Translations under genes and position numbers: made by a program
The notes under the pieces: model-generated
What the model was told of the DNA's origin: nothing
What the model saw: the letters and a program-made list of their open reading frames with translations, nothing else
Databases searched by the model: none
In this document: positions 29,023 to 39,133 of the stretch, piece by piece
How the letters are laid out: every line of letters begins with the position of its first letter
Numbering within the stretch: position 1 is the stretch's first letter
Assembly (NCBI RefSeq): GCF_001307155.1
Contig: NZ_CP012830.1
Location: forward strand, 1,605,501 to 1,669,500
Source of the DNA: Pseudomonas fluorescens
Lineage (GTDB): Bacteria > Pseudomonadota > Gammaproteobacteria > Pseudomonadales > Pseudomonadaceae
Reading direction: 5' to 3'
Length of the DNA stretch: 64,000 nt

Positions 29023-31506
29023 ATGCCTGCGCCGACCCACCTTCTCCCTCACGTCGAAACCCTGGCCAACGGCCTGCGGGTTTCGCTTCGTCATGCGCCC
29101 GGTTTGAAACGCTGCGCCGCGGCTTTACGGGTTGCTGCTGGCAGTCACGATGCGCCGCTGGCCTGGCCTGGGCTGGTGCACTTTCTTGAACACCTGTTCT
29201 TTCTCGGCACCGAACGCTTTCCTGCTGACGATGGGTTGATGGCCTACGTGCAACGTCACGGCGGGCAACTGAACGCCAGCACCCGCGAGCGCACCACCGA
29301 CTTCTTCTTCGAACTGCCGCCTCAGGACTTCGCCGGAGGGCTTGAGCGTTTGTGCGACATGCTCGCCCACCCGCGCCTGAATCCGGATGATCAGTTGCGT
29401 GAACGGGAAGTACTGGAAGCCGAGTTCATTGCCTGGTCTCAGGATACTGAGGCGCAACGACAGGTCGCATTGTTCGATGGGCTTGCATCAGATCATCCGT
29501 TGCGCGGTTTCCATGCCGGCAATCGCGACAGCCTGGCGGTACAGCAGCCTGAGTTTCAACAGGCCTTAAGCGCGTTCTATCAGCGTTTCTACCAAACCGG
29601 TCAAATAACTCTGAGCCTTGCCGGTCCGCAGTCTGTGGATGAGTTGCGTAGCCTGGCCGAGCGTTTGAGCAGCGCCTTCGCCGTCGGTAAACAGCAACCG
29701 CAAAGCGCCCCGCCCGCGTTGATGGCAACCGCAAACAACAGCTATCAACTGGCCGACGAACGCAGACTCAACCTGCTGTTTGCATTCGAAGCCTTGCCGA
29801 ACGCATCCCGTGAAGCGCTGGATTTTCTCTGCACCTGGCTGAACACGTCGAAACCGGGAGGCGTCTTCGCCGAGTTACGCCATCGCCAATTGATCGACAA
29901 CCTGAAGGCGGCGCCGCTGTACCAATTCGCCGGACAAGCACTGCTGCAGGTTGAGTTCAACCTGACAGCCAGTGCCGCAACGCAGGCCGGGATAATCCGT
30001 GAGCTGCTGGGTGATTGGCTGAGCTTCTTCGCCGACGCTGCCGACTGGTCGAAGCTGCGCGAAGAATATGCCCTGCTGCAACAGCAAAAGCGTCAAACCA
30101 GCAACGCCTTGGCACTTGCCCGACTGGACAGTGAGAAGCTTGAACCAGAACTGTCGGATTCGGGTGCCATTGCGCTTAAAGCCATAGTTCAGCAGATGAG
30201 CCCGACACCTGTGGATAACCTGGATGTCGTCTGGCAACTGCCACCCGCCAATCCGTTCCTGCGTTCGGCCGAAGTGCCAGCACCAGCCGGTTTGATCCGT
30301 GGACAAACCAGCGCCCATCGCGGCTTGCGCACGTTTGCCCAGGATCGCACGCGCGGTCGCCGTGAGCGCTCGCCGATGCAGTTCAACCAAGGTCTCGCAG
30401 ACGATAATGGCGAAGCGGCGATTTGCCTGCGTTGGCGCCTCGACTCCGCACCGCCAGCCAATCTTCAGCCGACACTGGCCCGCAGCCTGCAAGGCCTGTG
30501 CGATGACGCCAGTCAGGCATGCGTCGAGCTGTCCTTCAGCGAAACGGGCAATCAATGGTTGCTGAAAATGAGCGGACGGCATGAGCCGATGCCGGCGATT
30601 CTCGAACAGGCGCTGCTGTGTCTGATGAATCCCGCCGCCGATGCCTGGCTCAGTACCGAGTCGTCAGCACCGCTGATCGCGATCCGGCAATTGCTTAAGG
30701 TGTTGCCAGCACATTGCCTGGGACAGGATTCGCAGCCGACATCGCAGCCTGCCGGTGCTGATGTCCTACAGCAGATCTGGGCCACTGCACGCTGGGATGG
30801 ATTGGCCGCAGGTCTGCCGGCGACCGTTCAAACAGCGATCACCCGCGCCTTGAGCCGCGTGCCTGGCATTCCTGACAGTGAGATGACCGCGCCCGCCTCC
30901 ATTGCCGGTCCACGCCTCTGGAGCGAAGTGCCCAGTGACGCCAACGAAAATGCACTATTGCTGTTTTGCCCGACGCCCACTCAGGATCTGGCCGACGAAG
31001 CCGCGTGGCGCCTGCTCGCGCAACTCTGCCAAACGCCGTTCTATCAGCGCCTGCGGGTCGAACTGCAATTGGGTTACGCAGTGTTCAGTGGGGTCCGTCA
31101 GATCAATGGGCTGACCGGGCTGCTATTCGGCGTGCAATCGCCGAGCGCATCGGTGAAAGAGATCCTCGAACACATCGAAGCCTTCCTGAAGCAACTGCCT
31201 GAACTCATCTCGACGCTCGATGATGCGTCCTTGATCAATCAGCGCCAGACCTTGGCCGAGCAGCTCGACGGCAATCTCATCCCGTTTGCCCAAGCCTTTG
31301 AACTAGTGTGGCAGGGCAAACTGGGCGGCCATTCGTCGGATTACCTGCCTGAGCTGCAACAGGCCGTGTTGCTACTGAATCGCACAGCGTTGCTCGATGC
31401 AGCAAAGCGCCTGATTCACGCAGCAGGTGGCCGCAGATGCCTGGCCACCAATGCCTGCCCGGACGGCACCTGGCAACCGACAGCCCGATCATTACCGGGG
31501 TTGTAA
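29023..31506 (+). CDS. pqqF: PqqF, M16 zinc metallopeptidase of PQQ biosynthesis
   Basis: Protease of the insulinase family thought to process PqqA or free modified PqqA peptides. The inverted zinc motif HFLEH (about residues 49-53) with the downstream Glu region is present. The C-terminal half is the usual inactive M16 repeat. The ATG at 29023 has GGAAG 5 bases upstream and is preferred over a GTG two codons earlier. At 827 residues it is normal for Pseudomonas PqqF. It is followed 138 bases later by pqqA. Confidence 0.92.
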   Translation: MPAPTHLLPHVETLANGLRVSLRHAPGLKRCAAALRVAAGSHDAPLAWPGLVHFLEHLFFLGTERFPADDGLMAYVQRHGGQLNASTRERTTDFFFELPPQDFAGGLERLCDMLAHPRLNPDDQLREREVLEAEFIAWSQDTEAQRQVALFDGLASDHPLRGFHAGNRDSLAVQQPEFQQALSAFYQRFYQTGQITLSLAGPQSVDELRSLAERLSSAFAVGKQQPQSAPPALMATANNSYQLADERRLNLLFAFEALPNASREALDFLCTWLNTSKPGGVFAELRHRQLIDNLKAAPLYQFAGQALLQVEFNLTASAATQAGIIRELLGDWLSFFADAADWSKLREEYALLQQQKRQTSNALALARLDSEKLEPELSDSGAIALKAIVQQMSPTPVDNLDVVWQLPPANPFLRSAEVPAPAGLIRGQTSAHRGLRTFAQDRTRGRRERSPMQFNQGLADDNGEAAICLRWRLDSAPPANLQPTLARSLQGLCDDASQACVELSFSETGNQWLLKMSGRHEPMPAILEQALLCLMNPAADAWLSTESSAPLIAIRQLLKVLPAHCLGQDSQPTSQPAGADVLQQIWATARWDGLAAGLPATVQTAITRALSRVPGIPDSEMTAPASIAGPRLWSEVPSDANENALLLFCPTPTQDLADEAAWRLLAQLCQTPFYQRLRVELQLGYAVFSGVRQINGLTGLLFGVQSPSASVKEILEHIEAFLKQLPELISTLDDASLINQRQTLAEQLDGNLIPFAQAFELVWQGKLGGHSSDYLPELQQAVLLLNRTALLDAAKRLIHAAGGRRCLATNACPDGTWQPTARSLPGL

Positions 31507-31644
31507 TGGGCTTTCTTCGAGAGATGTCTCCAATTTGCAGAAACGTTTCAGTAACATAGCCCGGCAAACCTCTGAACATCTCCTGCGGGAGGTGGGCTAT
31601 AGGTATAGAGTGAATTTTTCTCACGAGCCTGAAGGAACGTTTTT

Positions 31645-31719
31645 ATGACTTGGTCCAAACCTGCTTACACCGACCTGCGTATCGGCTTTGAAGTCACCAT
31701 GTACTTCGCCAGCCGTTGA
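31645..31719 (+). CDS. pqqA: PqqA precursor peptide of pyrroloquinoline quinone
   Basis: A 24-codon gene beginning MTWSKPAYTDLRIGFEV and ending TMYFASR. The conserved Glu16 and Tyr20 (E-V-T-M-Y) are cross-linked by PqqE and become the PQQ skeleton. GAAGGAA lies about 9 bases before the ATG. A terminator follows before pqqB, which would give pqqA transcripts in excess of the enzymes. Confidence 0.97.
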   Translation: MTWSKPAYTDLRIGFEVTMYFASR

Positions 31720-31749
31720 TACTGCCCTTGGGTAGAACATGCGGTACAA

Positions 31750-31780
31750 CGCCTCGGCCCGTCCGGGGCGTTTTTATTTT
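31750..31780 (+). terminator. Terminator/attenuator between pqqA and pqqB
   Basis: CGCCTCGG (31750-31757), loop CCCGT, CCGGGGCG (31763-31770), then TTTTTATTTT. The 8-bp stem has one G-T pair. It probably stops most transcripts after pqqA, with read-through feeding pqqBCDE. Confidence 0.85.
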
Positions 31781-31804
31781 CAGCGTTGAAGTGATGGAGC
31801 AACC

Positions 31805-32716
31805 ATGTTTGTCCAGATTCTAGGTTCCGCCGCCGGCGGTGGTTTTCCGCAGTGGAACTGCAACTGCGTTAACTGCGCAGGTTTTCGCGACGGTAGCCTG
31901 CGGGCCGAAGCGCGTACCCAGTCGTCTATCGCTATTTCCGATGACGGCGTGAACTGGGTCCTGTGCAACGCCTCGCCGGACATTCGCGCGCAGCTCCAGA
32001 ACTTCGCCCCGATGCAACCCGGCCGCGCCCTGCGTGATACCGGCATCAGCGCAATCATCCTGATGGACAGCCAGATCGACCACACCACCGGCCTGCTGAG
32101 CCTGCGCGAAGGCTGCCCGCATCAGGTCTGGTGCACTGACATGGTCCATGAAGACCTCAGCACCGGCTTCCCGCTGTTCACTATGCTTACCCACTGGAAC
32201 GGCGGGTTGAACTGGAACCGCATCGAGCTCGACCAGAGCTTCACCGTCCCGGCCTGCCCGAACCTGCGCTTTACCCCACTGCCGCTGCGTAGCGCCGCAC
32301 CGCCCTACTCGCCACATCGCTTCGACCCACACCCGGGCGACAACATCGGGTTGATCGTCGAAGACCTGCGTACCGGCGGCAAGTTGTTCTATGCGCCAGG
32401 GCTGGGCAAGGTCGATGCGCCGTTGCTGGAGATCATGGCGGGCAGCGATTGCCTGCTGGTGGACGGCACGCTGTGGGACGACGATGAAATGCAGCGCCGC
32501 GGCGTCGGCACCCGCACCGGTCGGGAGATGGGGCATCTGGCACAGAACGGCCTCGGCGGTATGCTCGAAGTGCTGGAACAACTGCCACAGCAGCGCAAAG
32601 TGCTTATCCACATCAACAACACCAACCCGATCCTCGATGAGGACTCGGTCGAGCGCGCCGAACTGGTTCGACGCAATGTTGAAGTGGCCTACGATGGCAT
32701 GAGTATCGAGTTGTAA
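31805..32716 (+). CDS. pqqB: PqqB, metallo-beta-lactamase-fold PQQ biosynthesis protein
   Basis: Soluble protein proposed to hydroxylate the glutamate-tyrosine intermediate before PqqC. It has 303 residues, starting [19 protein letters not shown], with Zn-ligand Cys residues in NCNCVNCAG, and a [13 protein letters not shown] motif replacing the canonical HxHxDH. It ends 165 bases before pqqC, a gap filled by a REPIN. Confidence 0.96.
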   Translation: MFVQILGSAAGGGFPQWNCNCVNCAGFRDGSLRAEARTQSSIAISDDGVNWVLCNASPDIRAQLQNFAPMQPGRALRDTGISAIILMDSQIDHTTGLLSLREGCPHQVWCTDMVHEDLSTGFPLFTMLTHWNGGLNWNRIELDQSFTVPACPNLRFTPLPLRSAAPPYSPHRFDPHPGDNIGLIVEDLRTGGKLFYAPGLGKVDAPLLEIMAGSDCLLVDGTLWDDDEMQRRGVGTRTGREMGHLAQNGLGGMLEVLEQLPQQRKVLIHINNTNPILDEDSVERAELVRRNVEVAYDGMSIEL

Positions 32717-32740
32717 GAACGGAGACCGCTACGCGGTCTA

Positions 32741-32830
32741 TCGCAGGCAAGCCTTGCTCCTACGAGACCTTTGGCGAGCGCGCAAATGGCGTGCGACGCA
32801 ATACTGTAGGAGCAAGGCTTGCCCGCGATG
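32741..32830. repeat. REPIN between pqqB and pqqC
   Basis: Inverted REP arms 32741-32763 and 32806-32830 around a 42-base spacer. The spacer differs from that at 11408-11449 in only about eight positions. Inside an operon, the hairpin could stabilise the upstream pqqAB mRNA or reduce pqqCDE expression. Confidence 0.88.
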
Positions 32831-32881
32831 AGGCCAGAGCAGACACCACAGAATCCAACGGTTATTCCCCGGAGAACCGAA

Positions 32882-33634
32882 ATGACTGACACACCACTCT
32901 CTCCCGCCGAGTTCGAACAGGCGCTTCGGGCGAAGGGCGCCTACTACCACATCCATCACCCGTATCACGTGGCGATGTACGAAGGCCGGGCGACCCGCGA
33001 GCAGATCCAGGGCTGGGTTGCCAACCGTTTCTACTATCAGGTGAATATCCCGCTCAAGGACGCTGCGATTCTGGCCAACTGCCCGGACCGTGAAGTCCGT
33101 CGCGAGTGGATTCAACGCCTGCTCGACCACGACGGCGCGCCCGGTGAGGACGGTGGTATCGAAGCCTGGTTGCGCCTCGGCCAAGCCGTTGGCCTGGACC
33201 CGGACCAACTGCGTTCCCAGGAACTGGTGTTGCCCGGCGTGCGTTTCGCGGTGGATGCCTACGTCAACTTCGCCCGCCGGGCCAATTGGCAGGAAGCCGC
33301 CAGCAGCTCGCTGACCGAACTGTTTGCGCCGCAAATCCACCAGTCACGCCTGGACAGCTGGCCGCAGCATTACCCGTGGATCGATCCGGCCGGTTATGAG
33401 TATTTCCGCACCCGGCTGGGTCAGGCGCGGCGCGATGTCGAGCACGGTCTGGCAATCACCCTGCAGCACTACACCACCTATAAAGGCCAGCAGCGCATGC
33501 TGGAAATTCTCCAGTTCAAACTGGACATCCTTTGGAGCATGCTCGATGCCATGAGCATGGCCTATGAACTGAACCGCCCGCCTTATCACAGCGTGACTGA
33601 GCAACGGGTCTGGCATAAAGGGATCGCCTTATGA
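32882..33634 (+). CDS. pqqC: PqqC, pyrroloquinoline-quinone synthase
   Basis: Cofactor-less oxidase performing the last ring closure and eight-electron oxidation to PQQ. The ATG at 32882 has GGAGAA upstream and gives 250 residues; a longer frame reaches into the REPIN. The helical-bundle His residues appear in [15 protein letters not shown], and the conserved [16 protein letters not shown] and [16 protein letters not shown] segments are present. The stop overlaps the pqqD start (ATGA). Confidence 0.97.
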   Translation: MTDTPLSPAEFEQALRAKGAYYHIHHPYHVAMYEGRATREQIQGWVANRFYYQVNIPLKDAAILANCPDREVRREWIQRLLDHDGAPGEDGGIEAWLRLGQAVGLDPDQLRSQELVLPGVRFAVDAYVNFARRANWQEAASSSLTELFAPQIHQSRLDSWPQHYPWIDPAGYEYFRTRLGQARRDVEHGLAITLQHYTTYKGQQRMLEILQFKLDILWSMLDAMSMAYELNRPPYHSVTEQRVWHKGIAL

Positions 33635-33906
33635 GTTTCGACCGCAGCAAGACCCCGCGCTGGCGTCCCGGCTACCGCTTCCAGTACGAACCGGCGCAAA
33701 AAGGCCACGTGCTGCTGTACCCGGAAGGCATGATCAAACTCAACGAAAGCGCCGCGCTGATTGGTGGCCTGATCGACGGTAAACGTGACGTCGCGGCGAT
33801 CATTGCCGAACTGGACGCCCAGTTCCCCGGCGTCCCCGAACTCGGTGACGACATCGAGCAATTCATGGAGGTCGCCCGTGCAGAGCACTGGATCGAGCTT
33901 GCCTGA
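33631..33906 (+). CDS. pqqD: PqqD, PqqA-binding chaperone
   Basis: RiPP recognition element that binds PqqA and presents it to PqqE. It has 91 residues and the winged-helix peptide-binding fold signature [20 protein letters not shown], then [18 protein letters not shown]. It overlaps pqqC by 4 bases and pqqE by 29 bases. Confidence 0.96.
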   Translation: MSFDRSKTPRWRPGYRFQYEPAQKGHVLLYPEGMIKLNESAALIGGLIDGKRDVAAIIAELDAQFPGVPELGDDIEQFMEVARAEHWIELA

Positions 33907-35053
33907 ATCAGCGGCGCTGCCATTGCCGCCCAAACCCGAGATCGGCCTGCCGCTATGGCTGCTCGCCGAGCTGACCTACCGCTGCCCGCTGCAATGCCCC
34001 TACTGCTCGAACCCGCTGGACTTCGCCGAGCAAGGCAAAGAGCTCAGCACCGAGCAGTGGCTCAAGGTGTTTCGCGAGGCACGGGAAATGGGCGCGGCGC
34101 AGTTGGGTTTCTCTGGCGGCGAACCCTTGGTGCGTCAGGACCTCGCCGAGCTGATCGCCGAGGCTCGAAAACTGGGCTTCTACACCAACCTGATCACCTC
34201 GGGGATTGGCCTCACCGAGCAGAAAATCAGCGACTTCAAGAAGGCCGGTCTCGATCACATCCAGATCAGTTTCCAGGCCAGCGATGAACAGGTGAATAAC
34301 TTGTTGGCCGGTTCGAAAAAAGCTTTCGCGCAGAAACTCGAAATGGCCCGCGCGGTAAAAGCCCACGGCTATCCGATGGTGCTGAACTTCGTCACCCATC
34401 GGCACAACATCGACAAGATCGACCGCATCATTGAGCTGTGTATTGCCCTGGAAGCCGACTTCGTCGAGCTCGCCACCTGCCAGTTCTACGGCTGGGCCCA
34501 ACTCAACCGCGTCGGTTTGCTGCCGACCAGGGAACAGCTGGTGCGCGCCGAGCGCATCACCAATGAATACCGGGCCAAACTCGAAGCCGAAGGTCACCCG
34601 TGCAAGCTGATCTTTGTCACCCCGGACTACTACGAGGAACGCCCCAAGGCCTGCATGAATGGCTGGGGCAGCATTTTCCTGACCGTGACCCCGGACGGCA
34701 CCGCCCTGCCGTGCCACGGCGCACGGCAGATGCCGGTGCAATTCCCGAACGTGCGCGATCACAGCATGCAGCACATCTGGTACGACTCGTTCGGCTTCAA
34801 CCGCTTTCGCGGTTACGACTGGATGCCCGAGCCGTGCCGCTCCTGCGACGAGAAAGAAAAGGACTTCGGCGGCTGCCGTTGCCAGGCCTTCATGCTCACG
34901 GGTAACGCGAGCAATGCCGACCCGGTGTGCAGCAAGTCGGAACATCACGGCGTGATCCTCAAGGCCCGCGAAGAAGCCGAGCACGCTACCCAGACCATCG
35001 AGCAACTGGAATTTCGCAATGAACGGAACTCACGCCTCATCGTTAAAAGCTGA
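33878..35053 (+). CDS. pqqE: PqqE, radical SAM PqqA peptide cyclase
   Basis: Forms the Glu-Tyr carbon-carbon bond in PqqA. The radical SAM cluster CPLQCPYC lies at about residues 32-39, and C-terminal SPASM cysteines appear in [21 protein letters not shown] choose a GTG at 33878, inside pqqD, because GGAGG lies 6 bases upstream and the 391-residue product fits the family; a longer frame has a Ser-rich N-terminus that is only the shifted pqqD sequence. Confidence 0.95.
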   Translation: MQSTGSSLPESAALPLPPKPEIGLPLWLLAELTYRCPLQCPYCSNPLDFAEQGKELSTEQWLKVFREAREMGAAQLGFSGGEPLVRQDLAELIAEARKLGFYTNLITSGIGLTEQKISDFKKAGLDHIQISFQASDEQVNNLLAGSKKAFAQKLEMARAVKAHGYPMVLNFVTHRHNIDKIDRIIELCIALEADFVELATCQFYGWAQLNRVGLLPTREQLVRAERITNEYRAKLEAEGHPCKLIFVTPDYYEERPKACMNGWGSIFLTVTPDGTALPCHGARQMPVQFPNVRDHSMQHIWYDSFGFNRFRGYDWMPEPCRSCDEKEKDFGGCRCQAFMLTGNASNADPVCSKSEHHGVILKAREEAEHATQTIEQLEFRNERNSRLIVKS

Positions 35054-36851
35054 ACCCTTGAGCGCCCTCAAAGCCGTAGCGGCCGGCGTCGATTTCACTG
35101 ACTTGTGCGTCGGCGCTCAGGGTTTGTTCTGGAATGAGTACCGCCCCGAAGACGGCGCCTGCCGAATCTGGCATTGGCGCGACAACACCGCCCATTGCCT
35201 CACCCCGCCGGGGTTCAGCGCGCGCAGTCGAGTCTATGAATACGGTGGCGGGTCGTTTTGCTTGAGCGATGATGGCGTGGTCTTCGTCAACGAAACGGAT
35301 CAGCAGCTGTATCGGCAATCGTTGGCCGGTGAAATGCCGCAGGCGTTGACCATGGGGGAATGCCGTTACGGCGATCTGCAATTTGCCGACGAGCAGGTAC
35401 TCGCCGTCGAAGAACAAGGCGATCAACATCGCCTGGTGGCCATAGATCCGGCAGACGGCAAACGTCAGCTGTTGGCCGAAGGCGCAGACTTCTACTCGGC
35501 TCCAACCTTGAGTCCGGATGCCGGGCGGTTGGCCTGGATCGAATGGAGCCGGCCGCATCAACCCTGGACCGCGACCCGCTTGATGGTCGCCGAGCGCGAT
35601 GCCAACGGCGCTTTCGGCCGGCCGCGCTGCGTAGCGGGTGACGCGTCTGAAGAGTCCTTGCAACAGCCTCGCTTCGATGATGCCGGCCGCCTGTATTGCC
35701 TGACCGATCGCGCCGGATTCTGGCAGCCGTGGGTCGAAACCGGATCAGGCTTGCAGCCGCTGCCCAGCAGCGACGCGGATCATGCTCCGGCGCCTTGGCA
35801 GCTTGGCGGTTGCACTTGGTTGCCGCTTGACGAAAAGAACTACCTGGCGAACTGGACCGTGGAGGGTTTCGGACGCCTTGGGCTGCGCTCTGGTGATTCC
35901 GTTGAGGATTTCACCGGCGATTACAGTCGCTTCCGAAATCTGGCGCTGGACCAGGAATCTGTCTACTGCATCGCGGCTTCGCCGGTCAGCCCTTCCGCGG
36001 TGATCGCCATCAACCGTAAAAGCCATCAAGTCCGGGTGTTGGCGGGCGGAGTGGCACCGCTGCCCGCCAAGCACATCAGCCAGCCGCAAACACTGCGCTA
36101 CCCCAGCGGTACCGGCGAGGCCCATGGTTTCTTTTATCCGGCCATGACCGATGTCGCCAAACCACCGTTGCTGGTGTTTATTCATGGCGGGCCGACGTCG
36201 GCGTGCTACCCGATGCTCGATCCGCGAATCCAGTACTGGACACAACGCGGCTTCGCGGTCGCCGACCTTAACTATCGCGGCAGTAGTGGATACGGTCGCG
36301 CCTATCGGCAGGCGCTGCACCTGAGCTGGGGCGACGTGGATGTCGAAGACGCCTGCGCCGTGGTCGCCTACCTCGCCGGGCAAGGTTTGATCGACGGCGA
36401 TTACGCGTTCATTCGTGGTGGCAGTGCCGGCGGTTACACCACGCTCTGCGCGCTGGCATTTCGGGACGTCTTCAGCGCGGGCGCCAGTTTGTACGGCGTC
36501 AGCGACCCGGCGGCCCTGGGCCGCACCACCCACAAATTCGAAGGTGACTATCTGGACTGGCTGATCGGCGATCCGCAGCAGGATGCCGAGCGCTACGTCG
36601 CCCGCACACCGCTGCTGCACGCGAGTGAAATCCGCGTGCCAGTGATCTTCTTCCAAGGCGAACTCGACGCTGTGGTGGTACCGCAACAGACCCGCGACAT
36701 GCTCAAGGCCCTGCAAGACAACGGCATTTCCGCCCAGGCCCATTACTATCCGGACGAACGCCACGGCTTTCGCAAGGCCAGCAATCAGGCCCATGTGCTG
36801 GAGCAAGAATGGCTGTTTTATCGCGAGGTGATGGAGCAGAAGAACGCCTGA
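35019..36851 (+). CDS. S9-family prolyl oligopeptidase-like peptidase of the PQQ cluster
   Basis: Protein of 610 residues: a beta-propeller-like N-terminal part and a C-terminal alpha/beta-hydrolase. The catalytic serine is in [10 protein letters not shown] (about residue 467), the aspartate in [12 protein letters not shown] and the histidine in DERHGFRK. It overlaps pqqE by 35 bases, so it belongs to the operon; pseudomonads commonly have this gene here, and a role in PqqA proteolysis is plausible but unproven. No signal peptide, so it is cytosolic. Confidence 0.87.
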   Translation: MNGTHASSLKAEPLSALKAVAAGVDFTDLCVGAQGLFWNEYRPEDGACRIWHWRDNTAHCLTPPGFSARSRVYEYGGGSFCLSDDGVVFVNETDQQLYRQSLAGEMPQALTMGECRYGDLQFADEQVLAVEEQGDQHRLVAIDPADGKRQLLAEGADFYSAPTLSPDAGRLAWIEWSRPHQPWTATRLMVAERDANGAFGRPRCVAGDASEESLQQPRFDDAGRLYCLTDRAGFWQPWVETGSGLQPLPSSDADHAPAPWQLGGCTWLPLDEKNYLANWTVEGFGRLGLRSGDSVEDFTGDYSRFRNLALDQESVYCIAASPVSPSAVIAINRKSHQVRVLAGGVAPLPAKHISQPQTLRYPSGTGEAHGFFYPAMTDVAKPPLLVFIHGGPTSACYPMLDPRIQYWTQRGFAVADLNYRGSSGYGRAYRQALHLSWGDVDVEDACAVVAYLAGQGLIDGDYAFIRGGSAGGYTTLCALAFRDVFSAGASLYGVSDPAALGRTTHKFEGDYLDWLIGDPQQDAERYVARTPLLHASEIRVPVIFFQGELDAVVVPQQTRDMLKALQDNGISAQAHYYPDERHGFRKASNQAHVLEQEWLFYREVMEQKNA

Positions 36852-36881
36852 CCGCAGGCGGGGGACAGAGTGTCTTGAAAA

Positions 36882-36905
36882 GATCGCAGCTACCGGGCTG
36901 CGATC
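36882..36905. other. Hairpin between the S9 peptidase and the toxin-antitoxin pair
   Basis: GATCGCAG, eight-base loop, CTGCGATC. It lies between convergent genes and lacks a T run; it may be a weak terminator or a REP-like remnant, since the CTGCGATC core recurs at 43010-43075. Confidence 0.45.
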
Positions 36906-36931
36906 CGGGCTTGCAGCACTTGCCGATCAAC

Positions 36932-37252
36932 TCAGGCCAGTATTTCCAGTCCATGCTTCTGCACGATGCTCAGCAGCTTCAATGCCATCCCGCTGGGGTG
37001 CTTGTCACCCGTTTCCCACTGTTTGACGGTAGAAGCGCTGGTATTCAAATAGCGGGCGAACACCGGTTGGCTGACATTGTTACGCTCGCGCAGTTGCTTG
37101 ATCTGTTCGGCGGGAATCGCCTCTGGCACCTGTGCCAGGCATGTCTCATCGAACTGGCGCATGGTGGTCTTGCTGATAGCGCCGATCGACAACAATGCAG
37201 TGGCCGAATCGTGAACCGACTCAAGGGCTTCACTCTTGAACTTCTTACTCAT
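36932..37252 (-). CDS. HigA-like antitoxin / XRE-family repressor
   Basis: A 106-residue DNA-binding antitoxin. A C-terminal HTH (NNVSQPVFARYLNTSASTVK, about 60-79) follows an N-terminal helical region that likely binds the toxin. The ATG at 37252 has GGAGG 6 bases upstream and overlaps the toxin stop by 8 bases, so translation is coupled. The toxin-first order is that of HigBA systems. It should repress its own promoter at the palindrome 37622-37638. Confidence 0.85.
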   Translation of the reverse strand: MSKKFKSEALESVHDSATALLSIGAISKTTMRQFDETCLAQVPEAIPAEQIKQLRERNNVSQPVFARYLNTSASTVKQWETGDKHPSGMALKLLSIVQKHGLEILA

Positions 37253-37601
37253 GATGTACCTCCACAAACTCCCTCATATCCAGCAGTTGCTGGACTTGTG
37301 TGTCACTCAACCTCTCGTAGGCTTTGGCCAACTCTCGAAAGGCAGCCAACTCCGTTTGGCTGATGTTGCTCTGGTCTTTCTTGGCAAACAGAAACTGGTA
37401 AACCCAGTACCGTCCCCCCTTGGCCAGAACAATCGAACGGTGACGGTTTTCGCTCAAGCGCTTTTTCCAGACGCCACCTCCCAGACTGTCTGCCTGTCCT
37501 TTAAGCAACTCGCGGAACGCTGACCTGAGCTCGTCATCGCCGATCCAGGCTTTGCCTGCCTGGACGGTAAAACGCCTTGTCTTGAACAGCCTGATCGTCA
37601 T
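37245..37601 (-). CDS. RelE/HigB-like toxin
   Basis: A 118-residue basic protein predicted to be a ribosome-dependent or related RNase toxin. The family pattern includes FKTRRFTVQAGKAWIGDDEL, the loop GGGVWKKRLSENRHRS and YQFLFAKKDQSNIS near the catalytic surface. I start at ATG 37601, with AGGG 6 bases upstream; ATG 37607 is possible. It lies upstream of and overlaps the antitoxin gene. Confidence 0.83.
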   Translation of the reverse strand: MTIRLFKTRRFTVQAGKAWIGDDELRSAFRELLKGQADSLGGGVWKKRLSENRHRSIVLAKGGRYWVYQFLFAKKDQSNISQTELAAFRELAKAYERLSDTQVQQLLDMREFVEVHHE

Positions 37602-37621
37602 GGACATCCCTTCCCATTACC

Positions 37622-37638
37622 ATACCACTCAGTGGTAT
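37622..37638. promoter_or_regulatory. Operator palindrome of the toxin-antitoxin operon
   Basis: ATACCACT, C, AGTGGTAT: a perfect 17-base palindrome 21 bases before the toxin start. On the reverse strand it lies between TTGTAA and TATGGT, which are 18 bases apart and could be -35 and -10. Binding of the antitoxin dimer here would block transcription. Confidence 0.65.
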
Positions 37639-37766
37639 ATATTTACAAACCAAGCCATCCGCAGAATCAATGCGTGATGGCATCGGCAGTCCTCGCCGAC
37701 TCCGCCAAAAAGCCATTGTTCTGGCAATCACTCAAGCACTGAGTAGGGTTTGGAAAATCGCTGAGA
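37639..37766. other. Gap before the aminotransferase terminator
   Basis: About 130 bases between the toxin operator and the next terminator. It carries the candidate -35 of the toxin-antitoxin promoter and no gene. Confidence 0.4.
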
Positions 37767-37806
37767 CAAAAAAACGCCCCATGCCAAAAAAATCAGACAT
37801 GGGGCG
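37767..37806 (-). terminator. Terminator for the aminotransferase gene
   Basis: CGCCCCATG (37775-37783) and CATGGGGCG (37798-37806) form a 9-bp perfect stem. An A run at 37767-37774 gives a T run on the reverse strand, about 50 bases after the aminotransferase stop. Confidence 0.85.
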
Positions 37807-37855
37807 ACGCGTTATACCGCAAGACGGTTAGGGAATTAGAGAAGGGCCGGTCTGT

Positions 37856-39133
37856 TCAGACCGCGATGCCTTTGCGACATTGAAGTTGGGCCGTGCGCAC
37901 CCGGGAAAAGGCTCGGGCCAGGCGCAGGAGCATTTCGTCGATATTGGTCTTGCTGACTGTCAGCGCCGGTGTGAACCGCAGGCAATCGGGTTTCGGGGCG
38001 CTCAACAGCAAACCTTCGTACAACGCCGCGTTCACCACCGCGTCAGCCGAATCGTCGCTCAGTGTCAGCCCCCAGAGCAGCCCCTGGCCACGCAGTTCAC
38101 CGTGCCCGTAACGGTTGGCCAATCGGCCCAAGCCTTCGCGCAGGTGTTGAGCGCTATCGCGAACCTGTTCGAGGAAGCCGTGATCCAGCACGCTGTCCAG
38201 AACTGCCAGCGCCGCCGAGGCCATCAACGCGTTGCCGTGATGGGTGCCATCCAGCTCGCCCGGCTCGAGGCAGCAGGCTTTACCGCGCGCCAGAAGCGCC
38301 GCCACTGGCACCCCGCCGCCCAGCCCTTTGCCCAGCACAACAATGTCGGCGCGCACGCCATAAAACTGTTCGGCGAGCAGACTGCCGCAACGGCCAATCC
38401 CGGTTTGCACTTCGTCGAGAATCAGCAAAATCCCCAACTCACGGCATAGGCGCTCGACACCTTTGAGGTAATGCCCGGTCGCCGGAACCACCCCGGCGGC
38501 GCATTGGATCGGCTCAAGCAGGATAGCTACGGTTTGCGCATCTACCGCCGCATGTAACGCAGGCAAATCATTGAACGGAACGTGGCTGAAACCCGGAAGT
38601 TGTGGCTCAAAGCGATTGTTCTGACAGTCCGACGCGGACATGGCTGCAAAGCCGTGACCATGGCAGCTACCGCTGGCGGTGATGATTCGCGATGCACCGC
38701 CACGATGCAGTTGCCCCCATTTGCGCGCCAGCTTGATCGCCGCCTCGCAAGCTTCACTGCCACTGTTGAGCAGATAAACCTTGTCGCTGCCGGTACTGGC
38801 GCACAACCGTTCGGCCAGATTGAGTTGGCCACGGTTAAGCAGACCCGAACCCGGATTGATCAGCGTTTGCGCTTGAGCGGAGATGGCTTTGATCAGCACC
38901 GATGGGCTATGGCCGAGGCTGTTGGCCGCGCCACCTTGGGTGAAATCCAGATACGCGCGGTCATCACTGTCCCAGAGCCAGGAACCCTGGCCGCGAACGA
39001 AAACTTGCTGGGGTCGCTCGACACTGGGCATCAGGCACTCGCTGGAAAGGTTGTCGTGCCTGGAAGGCCGAAAATGCTCCACCACCAGATCATCCAGGCT
39101 CGGCTGTTGGCGACGCAGGCTGAACAGGTTCAT
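37856..39133 (-). CDS. Class III PLP-dependent aminotransferase (ArgD/ornithine-type)
   Basis: Aminotransferase of 425 residues. Recognisable features are SGSEACEAAIKLARKWG (about 122-138, phosphate-binding), LDEVQTGIGRCG (about 239-250) with the conserved aspartate, and GKGLGGGVPVAA with the PLP lysine at about residue 270. The specific amino donor cannot be read; an acetylornithine/N-succinyl-type or omega-amino acid substrate is possible. It overlaps the MOSC gene by 4 bases, so the two are coupled. Confidence 0.85.
   Translation of the reverse strand: MNLFSLRRQQPSLDDLVVEHFRPSRHDNLSSECLMPSVERPQQVFVRGQGSWLWDSDDRAYLDFTQGGAANSLGHSPSVLIKAISAQAQTLINPGSGLLNRGQLNLAERLCASTGSDKVYLLNSGSEACEAAIKLARKWGQLHRGGASRIITASGSCHGHGFAAMSASDCQNNRFEPQLPGFSHVPFNDLPALHAAVDAQTVAILLEPIQCAAGVVPATGHYLKGVERLCRELGILLILDEVQTGIGRCGSLLAEQFYGVRADIVVLGKGLGGGVPVAALLARGKACCLEPGELDGTHHGNALMASAALAVLDSVLDHGFLEQVRDSAQHLREGLGRLANRYGHGELRGQGLLWGLTLSDDSADAVVNAALYEGLLLSAPKPDCLRFTPALTVSKTNIDEMLLRLARAFSRVRTAQLQCRKGIAV

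Noticed and set aside
33785..33877. N-terminal extension of pqqE
   Set aside because: It is the +1 reading of pqqD, Ser-rich and unlike PqqE; the GTG at 33878 with GGAGG is preferred.
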